A stretch of 64,000 nt of DNA from Chitinophagales bacterium (GTDB lineage Bacteria > Bacteroidota > Bacteroidia > Chitinophagales > CAIOSU01), in assembly GCA_018401955.1 (NCBI GenBank), contig JAGYJT010000017.1, forward strand, positions 1-64,000, given 5' to 3'. This document shows, piece by piece, positions 9,538 through 17,136 of the stretch; within the stretch, counting starts at the first letter, position 1; each line of letters begins with the position of its first letter. The position numbers and the translations under genes are program-made. Below the pieces are notes generated by a model, which worked only from the letters and a program-made list of their open reading frames with translations, was not told the origin of the DNA and searched no databases.

Positions 9538-9550
9538 TCCTTAGGGTTAC

Positions 9551-9617
9551 TTTCTCTCCCCATTTTGAACCCAAATCCCCATTTTAGGTTTATGTGTACA
9601 TACCTTTAATTTCGGGT
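9551..9617. repeat. Direct repeat, left copy flanking solo antitoxin
   Basis: This 67-bp sequence recurs at 9908-9975. The last ~31 bp, from GGTTTATGTGTACATACC to TTTCGGGT, are identical in both copies; the first part differs at several positions. It precedes the antitoxin gene and may carry its promoter. Confidence 0.95.
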
Positions 9618-9671
9618 ACTGGCTTAGCTTTTTTACATGAATTCCTTATATTTAAGTTTGATTTTTATGCT

Positions 9672-9905
9672 ATGACGACCATAACTGTAACGGTATCTGA
9701 CCCTAAGAAAGCAGAAATGTTGGAAGAAATGTTGCGCTCATTGGAGTTTGTAACCGATGTGGAAATTACGGATGACCATTACCAGTTATCGGATGCTGAG
9801 ATATTAATGTTGAACGAGCGCCGAGAAGAGTACCGCAAAAATCCTGAAAAAGCGCGTAGCTGGGAAGAAGTTCAAGCAGAACTCAAACAAAAGTACAGTT
9901 TATAA
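9672..9905 (+). CDS. Solo antitoxin of the addiction-module (DUF2683/Unstab_antitox-like) type
   Basis: The 77-residue acidic protein has an N-terminal beta-alpha segment (TITVTVSDPKKAEMLEEML). Its C-terminal part, LSDAEILMLNERREEYRKNP with SWEEVQAELKQ after it, is typical of antitoxins encoded before RelE/ParE toxins. The ATG at 9672 is chosen because homology to the relic at 62455-62691 begins there; the reading frame is open further upstream into the direct repeat. No toxin follows: the stop is directly succeeded by the right direct repeat. Function as an orphan antitoxin is inferred. Confidence 0.7.
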   Translation: MTTITVTVSDPKKAEMLEEMLRSLEFVTDVEITDDHYQLSDAEILMLNERREEYRKNPEKARSWEEVQAELKQKYSL

Positions 9906-9907
9906 CA

Positions 9908-9975
9908 TTTCTCTCCCCCACTTTGAACCCAAACCCCCATTTTTGGTTTATGTGTACATACCTTTAATTTCGGGT
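9908..9975. repeat. Direct repeat, right copy
   Basis: Second copy of the 9551-9617 repeat, beginning 3 bp after the antitoxin stop codon. The pair brackets about 290 bp, so recombination between the copies would delete the antitoxin cleanly. Confidence 0.95.
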
Positions 9976-9989
9976 GCACGAGAAAGGTA

Positions 9990-10107
9990 GAACCATGATT
10001 GCGAAAAGGATTTTTGGATTACCATGATTTCCTTTTTAAATGGTGTAAAATCGAGTTGCCCATTGTTTATAATCAAGCAAATCCTGTAATCCTTTTAATC
10101 AAGGTTC
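9990..10107. repeat. Palindromic dispersed repeat (GAACCwTGATT...AATCAAGGTTC)
   Basis: The ends are imperfect inverted repeats: GAACCATGATT with AAAAGGATT on the left, and AATCCTTTTAATCAAGGTTC on the right. Elements of this kind, about 120 bp, are scattered in intergenic DNA of many Bacteroidota. Its presence shows that the open frame upstream of the ATPase start is not coding. Confidence 0.8.
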
Positions 10108-10121
10108 AGACTACACCCCAC

Positions 10122-11591
10122 ATGAAACAACCAAAAGCAAAAACCATCAGCGAACTTAAGGCCGCTGGATATACCCCGAAAACGATTAAGCAAGAAATAC
10201 GCGACAACCTGGTGGCGCGCATGAAGGCCAAACAGCCCATGTTTGAGGGCATTTTGGGCTACGACCAAACCGTGATACCGGATGTGCAGCGCTCTATACT
10301 ATCTAGGCACAACATGATTTTGCTGGGTCTACGCGGTCAAGCAAAAACCCGCATTGCCCGCCTAATGGTGAACTTGCTGGATGAATGGGTACCTGTGCTG
10401 GAAGGCAGCGAACTGAACGAGGACCCGCTATTGCCGATCACCAAGCAGAGCGTGGAACGCATTGCCGAGCTGGGCGACAAAGCCCCGATAACTTGGTTGC
10501 ACCGCAGCGATAGGTATGCCGAAAAACTGGCGACACCGGATGTTTCGGTGGCCGATTTGATTGGCGATGTGGACCCTATTAAGGCCGCCAACATGCGCCT
10601 CAGCTATGCCGACGAGCGGGTGATCCATTTCGGGTTGGTGCCGCGTAGCAACAGGTGCATTTTCGTTATCAATGAGTTGCCCGATTTGCAGGCGCGCATA
10701 CAAGTGTCACTGTTCAATATTTTGCAGGAGGGCGATGTGCAGATACGCGGCTTTAAGCTGCGCCTGCCGCTGGATATACAGTTTGTGTTTACGGCCAACC
10801 CCGAGGATTACACCAACCGTGGCAGCATTGTTACGCCGCTTAAGGACCGCATAGAGAGCCAGATACTGACGCACTACCCTAAGGATATTGCCATCTCCAA
10901 ATCGATAACGCTGCAAGAAGCGGAGCTTACCACCGAGCAAAAAGCCACGGTGGGCTATAGCGATTTGGCCCTAACGCTTAACGAGCAGATTGCCGTGGAG
11001 GCGCGCAGCAGCGAGTTTGTGGATGCCAAGAGCGGTGTAAGTGCGCGCTTGACCATCTCGGCTTTCGAGAACCTGTTTAGTGCCGCCGAACGCCGTAGCA
11101 TCATCAATGGCGAGGACAAGACCTACGTTCGCATGGGAGATTTTTGGGGCATTATACCTGCCATTACGGGCAAGATAGAGTTGGTGTACGAAGGCGAGCA
11201 AGAAGGCCCGTACATTGTGGCCCAAAACCTATTGAGCAAGTCGATACGTACGTTGTTTGCCGAGTATTTTCCGAACCCGGAAAAGCTGCGCAAAAAGAAG
11301 GATGCCAACCCGTACCAAGAAATTGTGGACTGGTTTAACCTGAACAGCCTAGATATACTGAATGAGGTAACCGACAAGGACTACGCCCACCGCCTATTGG
11401 CCGTGGATGGTTTGGATGACTTGGTAAAAAAATACCACCCCGACGTAAAAGGCCCCGAGCGGTTGTTTTACATGGAGTTTGTGCTGCACGGCTTGGCCGA
11501 ATTCAGTCAGCTAAACAAACACCAACTAGAAACCGGTGTACGCTTTAAAGATTTGCTGGGTGCTATGTTTGATATGGGCGGGGAGAATTGA
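10122..11591 (+). CDS. ChlI/MoxR-type AAA+ ATPase (magnesium-chelatase-like)
   Basis: This 489-residue ATPase has Walker A GLRGQAKT at 69-76, the helix-2 insert signature ADLIGDVDP, a Walker B-like FVINELPDL and the sensor segment FTANPEDYTNRG. The Walker B acidic pair reads Asn-Glu, as I recall for this chelatase-like subfamily. It should act with a vWA-domain partner, most likely the product of 5950-7044, to remodel or metallate a client. I chose the ATG at 10122 (MKQPKAKTISELK) because upstream codons lie in a repeat element. Confidence 0.85.
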   Translation: MKQPKAKTISELKAAGYTPKTIKQEIRDNLVARMKAKQPMFEGILGYDQTVIPDVQRSILSRHNMILLGLRGQAKTRIARLMVNLLDEWVPVLEGSELNEDPLLPITKQSVERIAELGDKAPITWLHRSDRYAEKLATPDVSVADLIGDVDPIKAANMRLSYADERVIHFGLVPRSNRCIFVINELPDLQARIQVSLFNILQEGDVQIRGFKLRLPLDIQFVFTANPEDYTNRGSIVTPLKDRIESQILTHYPKDIAISKSITLQEAELTTEQKATVGYSDLALTLNEQIAVEARSSEFVDAKSGVSARLTISAFENLFSAAERRSIINGEDKTYVRMGDFWGIIPAITGKIELVYEGEQEGPYIVAQNLLSKSIRTLFAEYFPNPEKLRKKKDANPYQEIVDWFNLNSLDILNEVTDKDYAHRLLAVDGLDDLVKKYHPDVKGPERLFYMEFVLHGLAEFSQLNKHQLETGVRFKDLLGAMFDMGGEN

Positions 11592-11653
11592 TTTTGAATT
11601 GAAAATTTAAAATTCAAAATTGATTGAAAGGTTTCGTTTTCAACTCACACGCT

Positions 11654-12022
11654 ATGCACAACCAAGAAACCCAAGATAGATTGGCCCAAATAGAGGAACT
11701 CCTTGATGAATACAAGGCGTTAGTAGAGCAATGCGAAAGGGGTTATGAGGAAACACCTGAAGACTTTGTGGATGACGTTTACGTCCGTACCAAAATCCAT
11801 GTATTGGTCGAGTACTTGGATTTAGATAAAGAACTCGCCTTCGTAAAAGTTATGCAAAAATTAGCAGCGCTAGACGATAGGTTTAAGGCCACCCTAATGC
11901 CTGATAAATATCTACATGCTCCCGATAAGCATTGGTGGAACAATAGAATATTAAAGTTTGCTTGGGATGAATACCGCGAGATTATGATGGAAAATCATGG
12001 TATTGTTATTGGGGAAGCTTGA
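11654..12022 (+). CDS. Conserved-looking hypothetical protein
   Basis: The 122-residue acidic cytoplasmic protein has an N-terminal helix (QDRLAQIEELLDEYKALVEQ) likely to form a short coiled coil, and a C-terminal part rich in Trp and His (HAPDKHWWNNRILKFAWDEY). I do not recognise a family. It follows the AAA+ gene by 62 bp on the same strand. I preferred the ATG at 11654 over a TTG 30 bp upstream. Confidence 0.6.
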   Translation: MHNQETQDRLAQIEELLDEYKALVEQCERGYEETPEDFVDDVYVRTKIHVLVEYLDLDKELAFVKVMQKLAALDDRFKATLMPDKYLHAPDKHWWNNRILKFAWDEYREIMMENHGIVIGEA

Positions 12023-12052
12023 GCTTGAAAATTCAACCTTACTTGATACAAA

Positions 12053-12120
12053 TTCCGTGATTTTTGAGTGTTATCAGTGGTTTAGCATTTAACCACCAAA
12101 GGCACTGATGAAACACGGAA
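12053..12120. repeat. Inverted repeat (TTCCGTG...CACGGAA)
   Basis: The outer arms TTCCGTG and CACGGAA, and inner arms AGTGGTTT and AACCACC, pair across 68 bp. It could fold as a hairpin after the hypothetical gene, but lacks a T-tract; it is more likely a dispersed palindromic element. Confidence 0.6.
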
Positions 12121-12185
12121 AAATGTCAATTGCAACGACCAATTTTAAATTTTTCAATTTTGATTTTTTAATTCCCACCTCGCCT

Positions 12186-12193
12186 TACCTTTG
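12186..12193 (+). promoter_or_regulatory. Candidate −7 box TACCTTTG
   Basis: An exact TAnnTTTG match ends 19 bp before the ATG of the exporter gene at 12213. An AT-rich tract with TTTTGATT lies about 20 bp upstream. Confidence 0.55.
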
Positions 12194-12212
12194 CAGCTCA
12201 CTTAACCCAGCC

Positions 12213-13109
12213 ATGAAAAACGCCTACCTAAAAATGCATGGTGCCATATTGCTGTGGGGGCTTACGGGCATTTTCGGTAAGCTCATTTCGCTGGATGAAC
12301 TGCCGCTCGTTTGGTGGCGCATGGCTATTACCGCCGCAATACTGGGCGTGGCACTTTTAGCCGCCAAACAGTTACAGCGCATGGAGTTGAAGAAGGCCAA
12401 ACCCGCTATAGCAACAGGTATAGTGTTGGCGCTTCATTGGTTGTGTTTCTTTGGGTCGATAAAGTACTCCAACGTAACGATTGCTTTGAGCACCTTGGCC
12501 AGCACGGCCATGTTTACCTCCATCATCCAATCTGTATTGCAACGGCGACGGCCTGTGGCGAGGGAGCTGGTTGCCAGTGCGGTTACCATAGTGGGCGTGG
12601 CAGTGGTTTTTCAGTTTCAAGAACTGCATTTTGTGGGTATTATATTGGGACTAATGAGCGCCTTGCTAGGCTCCATATTTACCATAACTACCGAAAAATT
12701 AGTAAAGGAGCAATCGCCATACAACCTGTTGTTTGTGCAATTGCTGGGTGGTGTCGGGGTGCTATCAATCATTATACCGTTTGTGGTGGCCAACAATCCT
12801 AATTTGGCATTGCTGCCCGTCGGTTGGGATTGGGCGTACCTGTTGATACTTGCTGGCGTTTGCACGGCCTACGCCATGAAACTATCGTATGACGCACTAA
12901 AGGTGGTTTCGTCGTTTATCCTCAACCTCTCCACCAACTTAGAGCCGGTTTACTCCATTTTGTTGGCGTTTATTTTGTTTGAAGAGCATAAGCAACTCAA
13001 TACCGGCTTTTTTGTAGGGTCGGCGCTCATAATGGCTTCGGTGGTGCTAGGTACCGTTGATTTTGGGGCACTTAAATTGCGCACCAAAAAGCTGGCTTTG
13101 AGAAAGTAA
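12213..13109 (+). CDS. EamA/DMT-family exporter
   Basis: The 298-residue protein has ten predicted helices in two homologous EamA halves; typical segments are GAILLWGLTGIFGKLISLDELPLVWWR at the start and SSFILNLSTNLEPVYSILLAFILF in the second half. Such carriers export metabolites or amino acids; the substrate is unknown. The ATG at 12213 follows the −7 box and matches the family start; the open frame further upstream is AT-rich non-coding DNA. A second EamA protein lies at 37764-38675. Confidence 0.85.
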   Translation: MKNAYLKMHGAILLWGLTGIFGKLISLDELPLVWWRMAITAAILGVALLAAKQLQRMELKKAKPAIATGIVLALHWLCFFGSIKYSNVTIALSTLASTAMFTSIIQSVLQRRRPVARELVASAVTIVGVAVVFQFQELHFVGIILGLMSALLGSIFTITTEKLVKEQSPYNLLFVQLLGGVGVLSIIIPFVVANNPNLALLPVGWDWAYLLILAGVCTAYAMKLSYDALKVVSSFILNLSTNLEPVYSILLAFILFEEHKQLNTGFFVGSALIMASVVLGTVDFGALKLRTKKLALRK

Positions 13110-13122
13110 GAACAAAACAGGT

Positions 13123-13310
13123 GCTTTGTGTTCGTTGTGAAACCGTTGTGCTCGTTGTGGTTAAATTTTACAACGATATGAACTTAAAGCTGATTAAAGG
13201 CTGGAATATTTCTTTGCGTTCGTTGCGAATAACTTTGCGCACGTTGCGGTAAAAACACACAATACGTTTTTAACCGCAAAGAACGCAACGGAAAAAACGC
13301 AACGAGCGCC
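13123..13310. repeat. TTTGCGT/TCGTTGC-type repeats, direct and inverted
   Basis: The copy at 13123-13163 reads CTTTGTG TTCGTTG TGAAACC in heptad-like phrasing. A second copy at 13210-13250 contains two 21-bp units beginning CTTTGCG. A third at 13271-13310 is in reverse orientation (ACCGCAAAGAACGCAACG), so the second and third could form a long stem. A further copy is at 61774-61822. Confidence 0.75.
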
Positions 13311-13351
13311 AAGTGCATGTTATGTGCCAATTTATACCTAAAAGATATTTT

Positions 13352-13543
13352 CTATACCGCCTTTTGCGGATGGCGGGTATAAAATGCCCAAGCCAGCAAC
13401 CCATTATAGAAAAAAGACCCCAATAAATACACCAAACTGTTCTTAATTACTCCGGCCAAAACCTGCGTGTCGCCATTGGGTACTTCTGGCGATTGCAATG
13501 TGAGCTTGCCATAATACCATATACTGACCCCCGCAATTATCAT
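13352..13543 (-). CDS. Small two-TM protein, hypothetical
   Basis: The 63-residue frame encodes two probable membrane helices (MIIAGVSIWYYG and NSLVYLLGSFFYNGLLAWAFY) joined by a polar loop. I recognise no family, and no ribosome-binding site is clear. It is supported only by the hydrophobic pattern and its place at the end of a same-strand group of membrane proteins. Confidence 0.45.
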   Translation of the reverse strand: MIIAGVSIWYYGKLTLQSPEVPNGDTQVLAGVIKNSLVYLLGSFFYNGLLAWAFYTRHPQKAV

Positions 13544-13584
13544 AACCTTTAGTTTTTTAGGTTATGAGGGTGCAAAATTTGTGC

Positions 13585-14346
13585 TTATGGTAGCTTTTTC
13601 AAATCCCTTCCATTAGGTGAAGTAAAGCTTATAGATTTGATTGACTGCAAACTACGATTACCAGAACCATCCACTAACCTAAACTCTACCTGATAAGATG
13701 CTCCCAAGTTATGGCAAAATTTAAAAGACTCACATTCTGAGCCTCCCACATTTATAAACCCTTGATTCGGGAAAATGTAATAGGTCATTGTCTCACTGTA
13801 ATTCACTGCGGTCAGTTTAACCTTTACCAGATATTCCAATACCTCTTTAATATTAGCTTTGAACTGCACACTACTATATATGGGGCAACCTCCGACTCTA
13901 AATTTTCCCATTTCGGTTGGCGGGGTGACAAATATTGGAGGCTCCATATCCGAGGTTGCTATAACGCGCCAACGCTTGTTTAGCGAATTTCGATCAAAAT
14001 AATGTCCTACAGACTCAATTAAATCTGGAATTACTAGTTCATAATTCTTCCCTGGCTGCAAGTCACCATCAGCACTAAAAAGTATTTGGGCAGGGTGATA
14101 TCCCGTTTTGGGCACATAATCTTCAATACATAGCTTTACGGAGTGTTTACCACTAATCAATAAAGCTTGTTTGGTGCTTATGGCTCTTATGGTTTCGGTA
14201 TCCTCACCATAACCTTCAATTAGGATAATAGGAGTAGTGCTAATACTATCCGAATAGGGCCAAACACTGATACCACCCATACAGCAATCGGCCAAAACGT
14301 TGGTCCAAAAAATGAGCAACAGAAGGGTTTGTGCAAGATATTTCAT
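13585..14346 (-). CDS. Secreted hypothetical protein
   Basis: The 253-residue protein has a signal peptide (MKYLAQTLLLLIFWTNVLA) followed by DCCMGG. The mature part is beta-rich with several Cys residues (LCIEDY, VGGCPIYSS, GSECESFKFCHNLG), probably forming disulphides, and ends with an Ig-like pattern (YQVEFRLVDGSGNRSLQS). It may be periplasmic or surface exposed. No family or function recognised. It sits 31 bp downstream of a membrane protein gene on the same strand. Confidence 0.6.
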   Translation of the reverse strand: MKYLAQTLLLLIFWTNVLADCCMGGISVWPYSDSISTTPIILIEGYGEDTETIRAISTKQALLISGKHSVKLCIEDYVPKTGYHPAQILFSADGDLQPGKNYELVIPDLIESVGHYFDRNSLNKRWRVIATSDMEPPIFVTPPTEMGKFRVGGCPIYSSVQFKANIKEVLEYLVKVKLTAVNYSETMTYYIFPNQGFINVGGSECESFKFCHNLGASYQVEFRLVDGSGNRSLQSIKSISFTSPNGRDLKKLP

Positions 14347-14377
14347 ATACTATGAGTAATGTGCGTAAATTATGCTT

Positions 14378-14896
14378 CTATCCCACTAAATCGGTAGCGC
14401 TTTTCTTAAAGAAAAAAGACAAAACCATATTAACAATAAGTGCTACCACGATGGCCATAAAAAATATAGCTATCAATCCAAAAACCACGTCCCTCATTTC
14501 AACCCCATCTGATTGCTTAAAGGCATTATCAATGATTAGAAACAAGCCCATTAGGCCAATGTAGCTGGTAGTGGCACCTCGATTTAACTGATTAGCATAC
14601 TTTGCAACCTCATTGCTTGCCCAATATAAATACTGGGTAACCATAGGGGGTAATAAGATGATGGCTAACACCAATATAGTCCATACCCACATAAAGACGC
14701 CGTATTCTTGCTTAAGTTTTTCCGGATTCTCAACATGATCAACTTTAATGGACAAAAAAGCTGGACGCAAATACCAACTAAGGCAACCTAACCCAATTAG
14801 CAATACCAAACTGAGCAACAATCCCGCCTTTATCGGGTTGCGATGGTACCACGAATTGGGTAGTTGGGGTGCTGGAGTATCAAGTATTTCAGACAT
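14378..14896 (-). CDS. Four-TM membrane protein, hypothetical
   Basis: The 172-residue protein has a Pro-rich cytoplasmic N-terminus and four predicted helices (near residues 28-45, 68-90, 110-125 and 137-163). The loop between the second and third helix contains YWASNEVAKYANQL. I recognise no family. It belongs to a run of four minus-strand genes of unknown function. Confidence 0.6.
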   Translation of the reverse strand: MSEILDTPAPQLPNSWYHRNPIKAGLLLSLVLLIGLGCLSWYLRPAFLSIKVDHVENPEKLKQEYGVFMWVWTILVLAIILLPPMVTQYLYWASNEVAKYANQLNRGATTSYIGLMGLFLIIDNAFKQSDGVEMRDVVFGLIAIFFMAIVVALIVNMVLSFFFKKSATDLVG

Positions 14897-14948
14897 CCTT
14901 TAAGGGTTCTTTTATAAATCTAGGCGCTGCAATTATGGTTGTAAATAT

Positions 14949-15419
14949 TTAACTGATACCAAAACTAACTACAGCATCTAACTTTATCGTTTCATAAAAT
15001 GCCCGCCACCATTCATCATCCAAAAAAGACAGATCATATTTTACCCGCCTAATGACCAATTCATATACCGAAAAGTCCAACCAAAGGATTATAGCACCAA
15101 AGCAAATTGCAATAGGATACCCCCACCGGATATACTTTTTTAAAGCAAACCATATAACATAAAAGAAAGCAAATACCACAATGAAAACACTCCAGTTTCC
15201 AACGTTCAACCAAAACTGATTATGATAAGCTTCCCCGAAAATTGGATATAACTTACGCTGGTTTGTTTGAAACATGATATACTCAACTTCTCTGATATTC
15301 TCCATACAAAATTCAAAAATCAGAGAAAAGGAAGTCAACACCAAACCTAACCATAATGGATTGCTTATGGCCGCATCGTTCCCAATTGTTTTCTTTTCTA
15401 TGTTAGACAACTGCTTCAT
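14949..15419 (-). CDS. Three-TM membrane protein, hypothetical
   Basis: The 156-residue protein has hydrophobic helices near residues 24-42, 75-93 and 98-118, and an acidic, Trp-rich C-terminus (YDLSFLDDEWWRAFYETI). No family recognised. It is first in the same-strand group ending at 13352. Confidence 0.55.
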   Translation of the reverse strand: MKQLSNIEKKTIGNDAAISNPLWLGLVLTSFSLIFEFCMENIREVEYIMFQTNQRKLYPIFGEAYHNQFWLNVGNWSVFIVVFAFFYVIWFALKKYIRWGYPIAICFGAIILWLDFSVYELVIRRVKYDLSFLDDEWWRAFYETIKLDAVVSFGIS

Positions 15420-15459
15420 TCTCCCTTTTTACCAATAACCTTGGACGACCATTTTTTTC

Positions 15460-15490
15460 ATGGACCATCGACTGTGGACCATGGACCACC
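15460..15490. repeat. Heptad repeat, ATGGACC family
   Basis: Four tandem 7-bp units (ATGGACC, ATCGACT, GTGGACC, ATGGACC) lie directly before the stop codon of elbB. Related arrays are at 18832-18854 (reverse orientation) and 20867-20894. Confidence 0.85.
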
Positions 15491-16182
15491 TACGCCCACT
15501 CCACCAGCTGCATCACCGCTAGTTGTATACCCTCGTTTATTTCACCGATGCTGGCTTCCATCATGTAGCAGGGGGTGGTTACGATTTTGTTTACAGAGTC
15601 TTTGGTAACATGCGCTACGGTAACCATTTCGGCCACGGCACCGGCCACTTCCATACCGCCGCTCACGGCCCGTATGTCGTATGGCGAAGGCGCATTGGTG
15701 GTGCCCACCGTTAGTCGGGTTTTAATGCCAGTGCCCTCTAATGCTTTGGCTATTACGGTAGGGCCCATGCACATGGCGGCAATGGGCTTATCGGCATGCA
15801 GGGTTTCGTTGATGATGCGGCGCACCTCGGGGTTTATGTCGCCCTCGGGGCCATTAAATGCCCATTGGGTAAGGTTTTTGGCCGCACCAAAACCACCCGG
15901 GATGGCTAGTCCGTCAAAATCGGCAGGGGAAATGTCTTTAAGGTCTTTGATGTTGCCGCGGGCAATGCGGGCAGCCTCGGTGAGTACATTACGGGTCTCG
16001 TCCATCTCTTCACCGTTTAGGTGATTGATAACATGGTGCTGGTTGATGTTGGGGGCAACACAAAACCAATCGGCGCCGCTTTGGTCAATGGCCAGCAGCG
16101 TAAGCGTGGCCTCATGTATCTCACTTCCATCGTAAACGCCGCAGCCAGATAGTAGCACGGCAATCTTTTTCTTAGTCGTCAT
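15490..16182 (-). CDS. elbB: ElbB-type glyoxalase/DJ-1 superfamily protein
   Basis: The 230-residue protein matches the ElbB family over its length. It opens with KIAVLLSGCGVYDGSEIHEA, has the elbow GLAIPGGFGAAKNL, and the nucleophile Cys in PIAAMCMGPTVIAK. E. coli ElbB has weak glyoxalase activity and was linked by name to isoprenoid synthesis; the physiological role is unsettled. It is monocistronic here. Confidence 0.9.
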   Translation of the reverse strand: MTTKKKIAVLLSGCGVYDGSEIHEATLTLLAIDQSGADWFCVAPNINQHHVINHLNGEEMDETRNVLTEAARIARGNIKDLKDISPADFDGLAIPGGFGAAKNLTQWAFNGPEGDINPEVRRIINETLHADKPIAAMCMGPTVIAKALEGTGIKTRLTVGTTNAPSPYDIRAVSGGMEVAGAVAEMVTVAHVTKDSVNKIVTTPCYMMEASIGEINEGIQLAVMQLVEWA

Positions 16183-16289
16183 AGTTTGTCGGGTTTTTAA
16201 ATTTAGTCGGTGTTTCTAAGATAGGGAAAATTGGCTCTTAATGGTGCACAACTTTGCGATTTTACTCTGTGAAATCCATATTTATAAAA

Positions 16290-16321
16290 AAAGGTTACCT
16301 CAATGTTTTGAGGCAACCTTT
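16290..16321 (-). terminator. Rho-independent terminator
   Basis: The arms AAGGTTACCTCA and TGAGGCAACCTT pair across a 6-nt loop. On the minus strand the stem is followed by TTTTTTTATAAA. It would end the two-gene operon that stops at 16353. Confidence 0.8.
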
Positions 16322-16352
16322 AGTTATAGATTTAGGCTGAAAGTTAATGACG

Positions 16353-16698
16353 TTAGTCAGCGTTGCAAAAGGAATCGTAACCAGTTTTGATAATCAAAAT
16401 AACCGCTGCGATAATAATTCCAGTAACGATAGGATTTATTGATAACCCAATTGCGGCCAAAATAATAGGGATTACATTTTTAATAAAATCCTTGAAAGAT
16501 GACCCTACTAAATTCTGGAACCATTCTGCAATACTTTCACGGTTGCAAATGGCAGCTTTAACCTTTCTACGCAGTTTAGCAAAAACCTTTTTCCCTTCTG
16601 TTTCTTACCAAACCACTCAGTTCGGCTCTATTCTGCAAATTAATAAAGGCCTTTGGGCTTCCCAATAAAGCATGTCCGCCTGTATCTATTGGGTTCAT
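16353..16698 (-). pseudogene. Small one-TM protein, interrupted by one frameshift
   Basis: Reading starts at an ATG that overlaps the stop of the upstream gene (ATGA) and runs MNPIDTGGHALLGSPKAF... for 40 codons before a TAA. One extra base in the A5/T5 run at about 16581-16592 accounts for the break. Removing it gives a ~114-residue protein with a basic middle (KLRRKVKAAICNR) and a strong C-terminal membrane helix (IIAAVILIIK), ending DSFCNAD at 16353. The terminator just downstream on the same strand supports a real gene. I recognise no family. It may be intact in the organism if the frameshift is a sequencing error. Confidence 0.6.
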
Positions 16699-16844
16699 AA
16701 ATTTTCGATTGCCTCATCTTCATCCTCTTCGTTTTCATTTTCAATTTCATAACCTAAGTCATAAAGTCCGTTTGCCAACGCATCATAAGCCCCATCTTCA
16801 CTTATGCTGGTCAATTCGCCTTCAACGAAGTCGGCAATTTCCAT
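16695..16844 (-). CDS. 49-residue acidic protein, unknown
   Basis: The frame encodes a very acidic protein (C-terminus NENEEDEDEAIENL). It has an unusually strong Shine-Dalgarno 4-5 nt before the ATG and shares ATGA with the next gene, which indicates translational coupling. Such small acidic proteins can be chaperones, immunity or inhibitor proteins for a basic partner; here the partner would be the basic membrane protein downstream. That role is only inference. Confidence 0.6.
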   Translation of the reverse strand: MEIADFVEGELTSISEDGAYDALANGLYDLGYEIENENEEDEDEAIENL

Positions 16845-16848
16845 TTAA

Positions 16849-16858
16849 CCCTCCTTCC
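16849..16858 (-). promoter_or_regulatory. Strong Shine-Dalgarno GGAAGGAGGG
   Basis: The sequence lies 4 nt upstream of the ATG at 16844. Bacteroidota genes mostly lack such motifs, and no other gene in the window has one this strong, so it may mark acquired DNA. It decides the start of the 49-residue gene. Confidence 0.75.
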
Positions 16859-17092
16859 GAGTAACCTGTTTTGATGTACATATCTTTTTGTTTAGTTCTA
16901 TGCTAAAATACATCTTTACATTAAAACTTCATTAATAAAACCTTTAAGTTTTATCTATTTACATAAATTTAAACAATTGACTCCAGTTAAATTGATAATT
17001 ATCCAAGCAGTGTTAAGAATATTTAAATATCATTAAATTGCAGAAGTGAGTTTTCTTGGTTACGTATTTTTTAGATTACCCTAAAATTAGTT

Positions 17093-17123
17093 TTGACAAT
17101 ATGAAACCATATTGTTAATTTTG
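17093..17123 (+). promoter_or_regulatory. Promoter with embedded palindromic operator
   Basis: A −33-like TTG (17093-17095) and a −7 box TAATTTTG (17116-17123) bracket a perfect inverted repeat: ACAATATG (17096-17103), 4-bp spacer, CATATTGT (17108-17115). A protein bound there would block polymerase. The metal transporter starts 13 bp downstream, so a metal-sensing repressor such as a DtxR/MntR-type protein is the likely ligand. Confidence 0.7.
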
Positions 17124-17136
17124 TGTTATCAAGACT

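Noticed and set aside
12311-12802. Plus-strand 163-codon open frame inside the exporter gene
   Set aside because: It is out of frame with the EamA protein and has no membrane pattern or family match.
16387-16668. Plus-strand 93-codon open frame
   Set aside because: It begins with TTG without signals, and the opposite strand has a coupled operon with Shine-Dalgarno and terminator.
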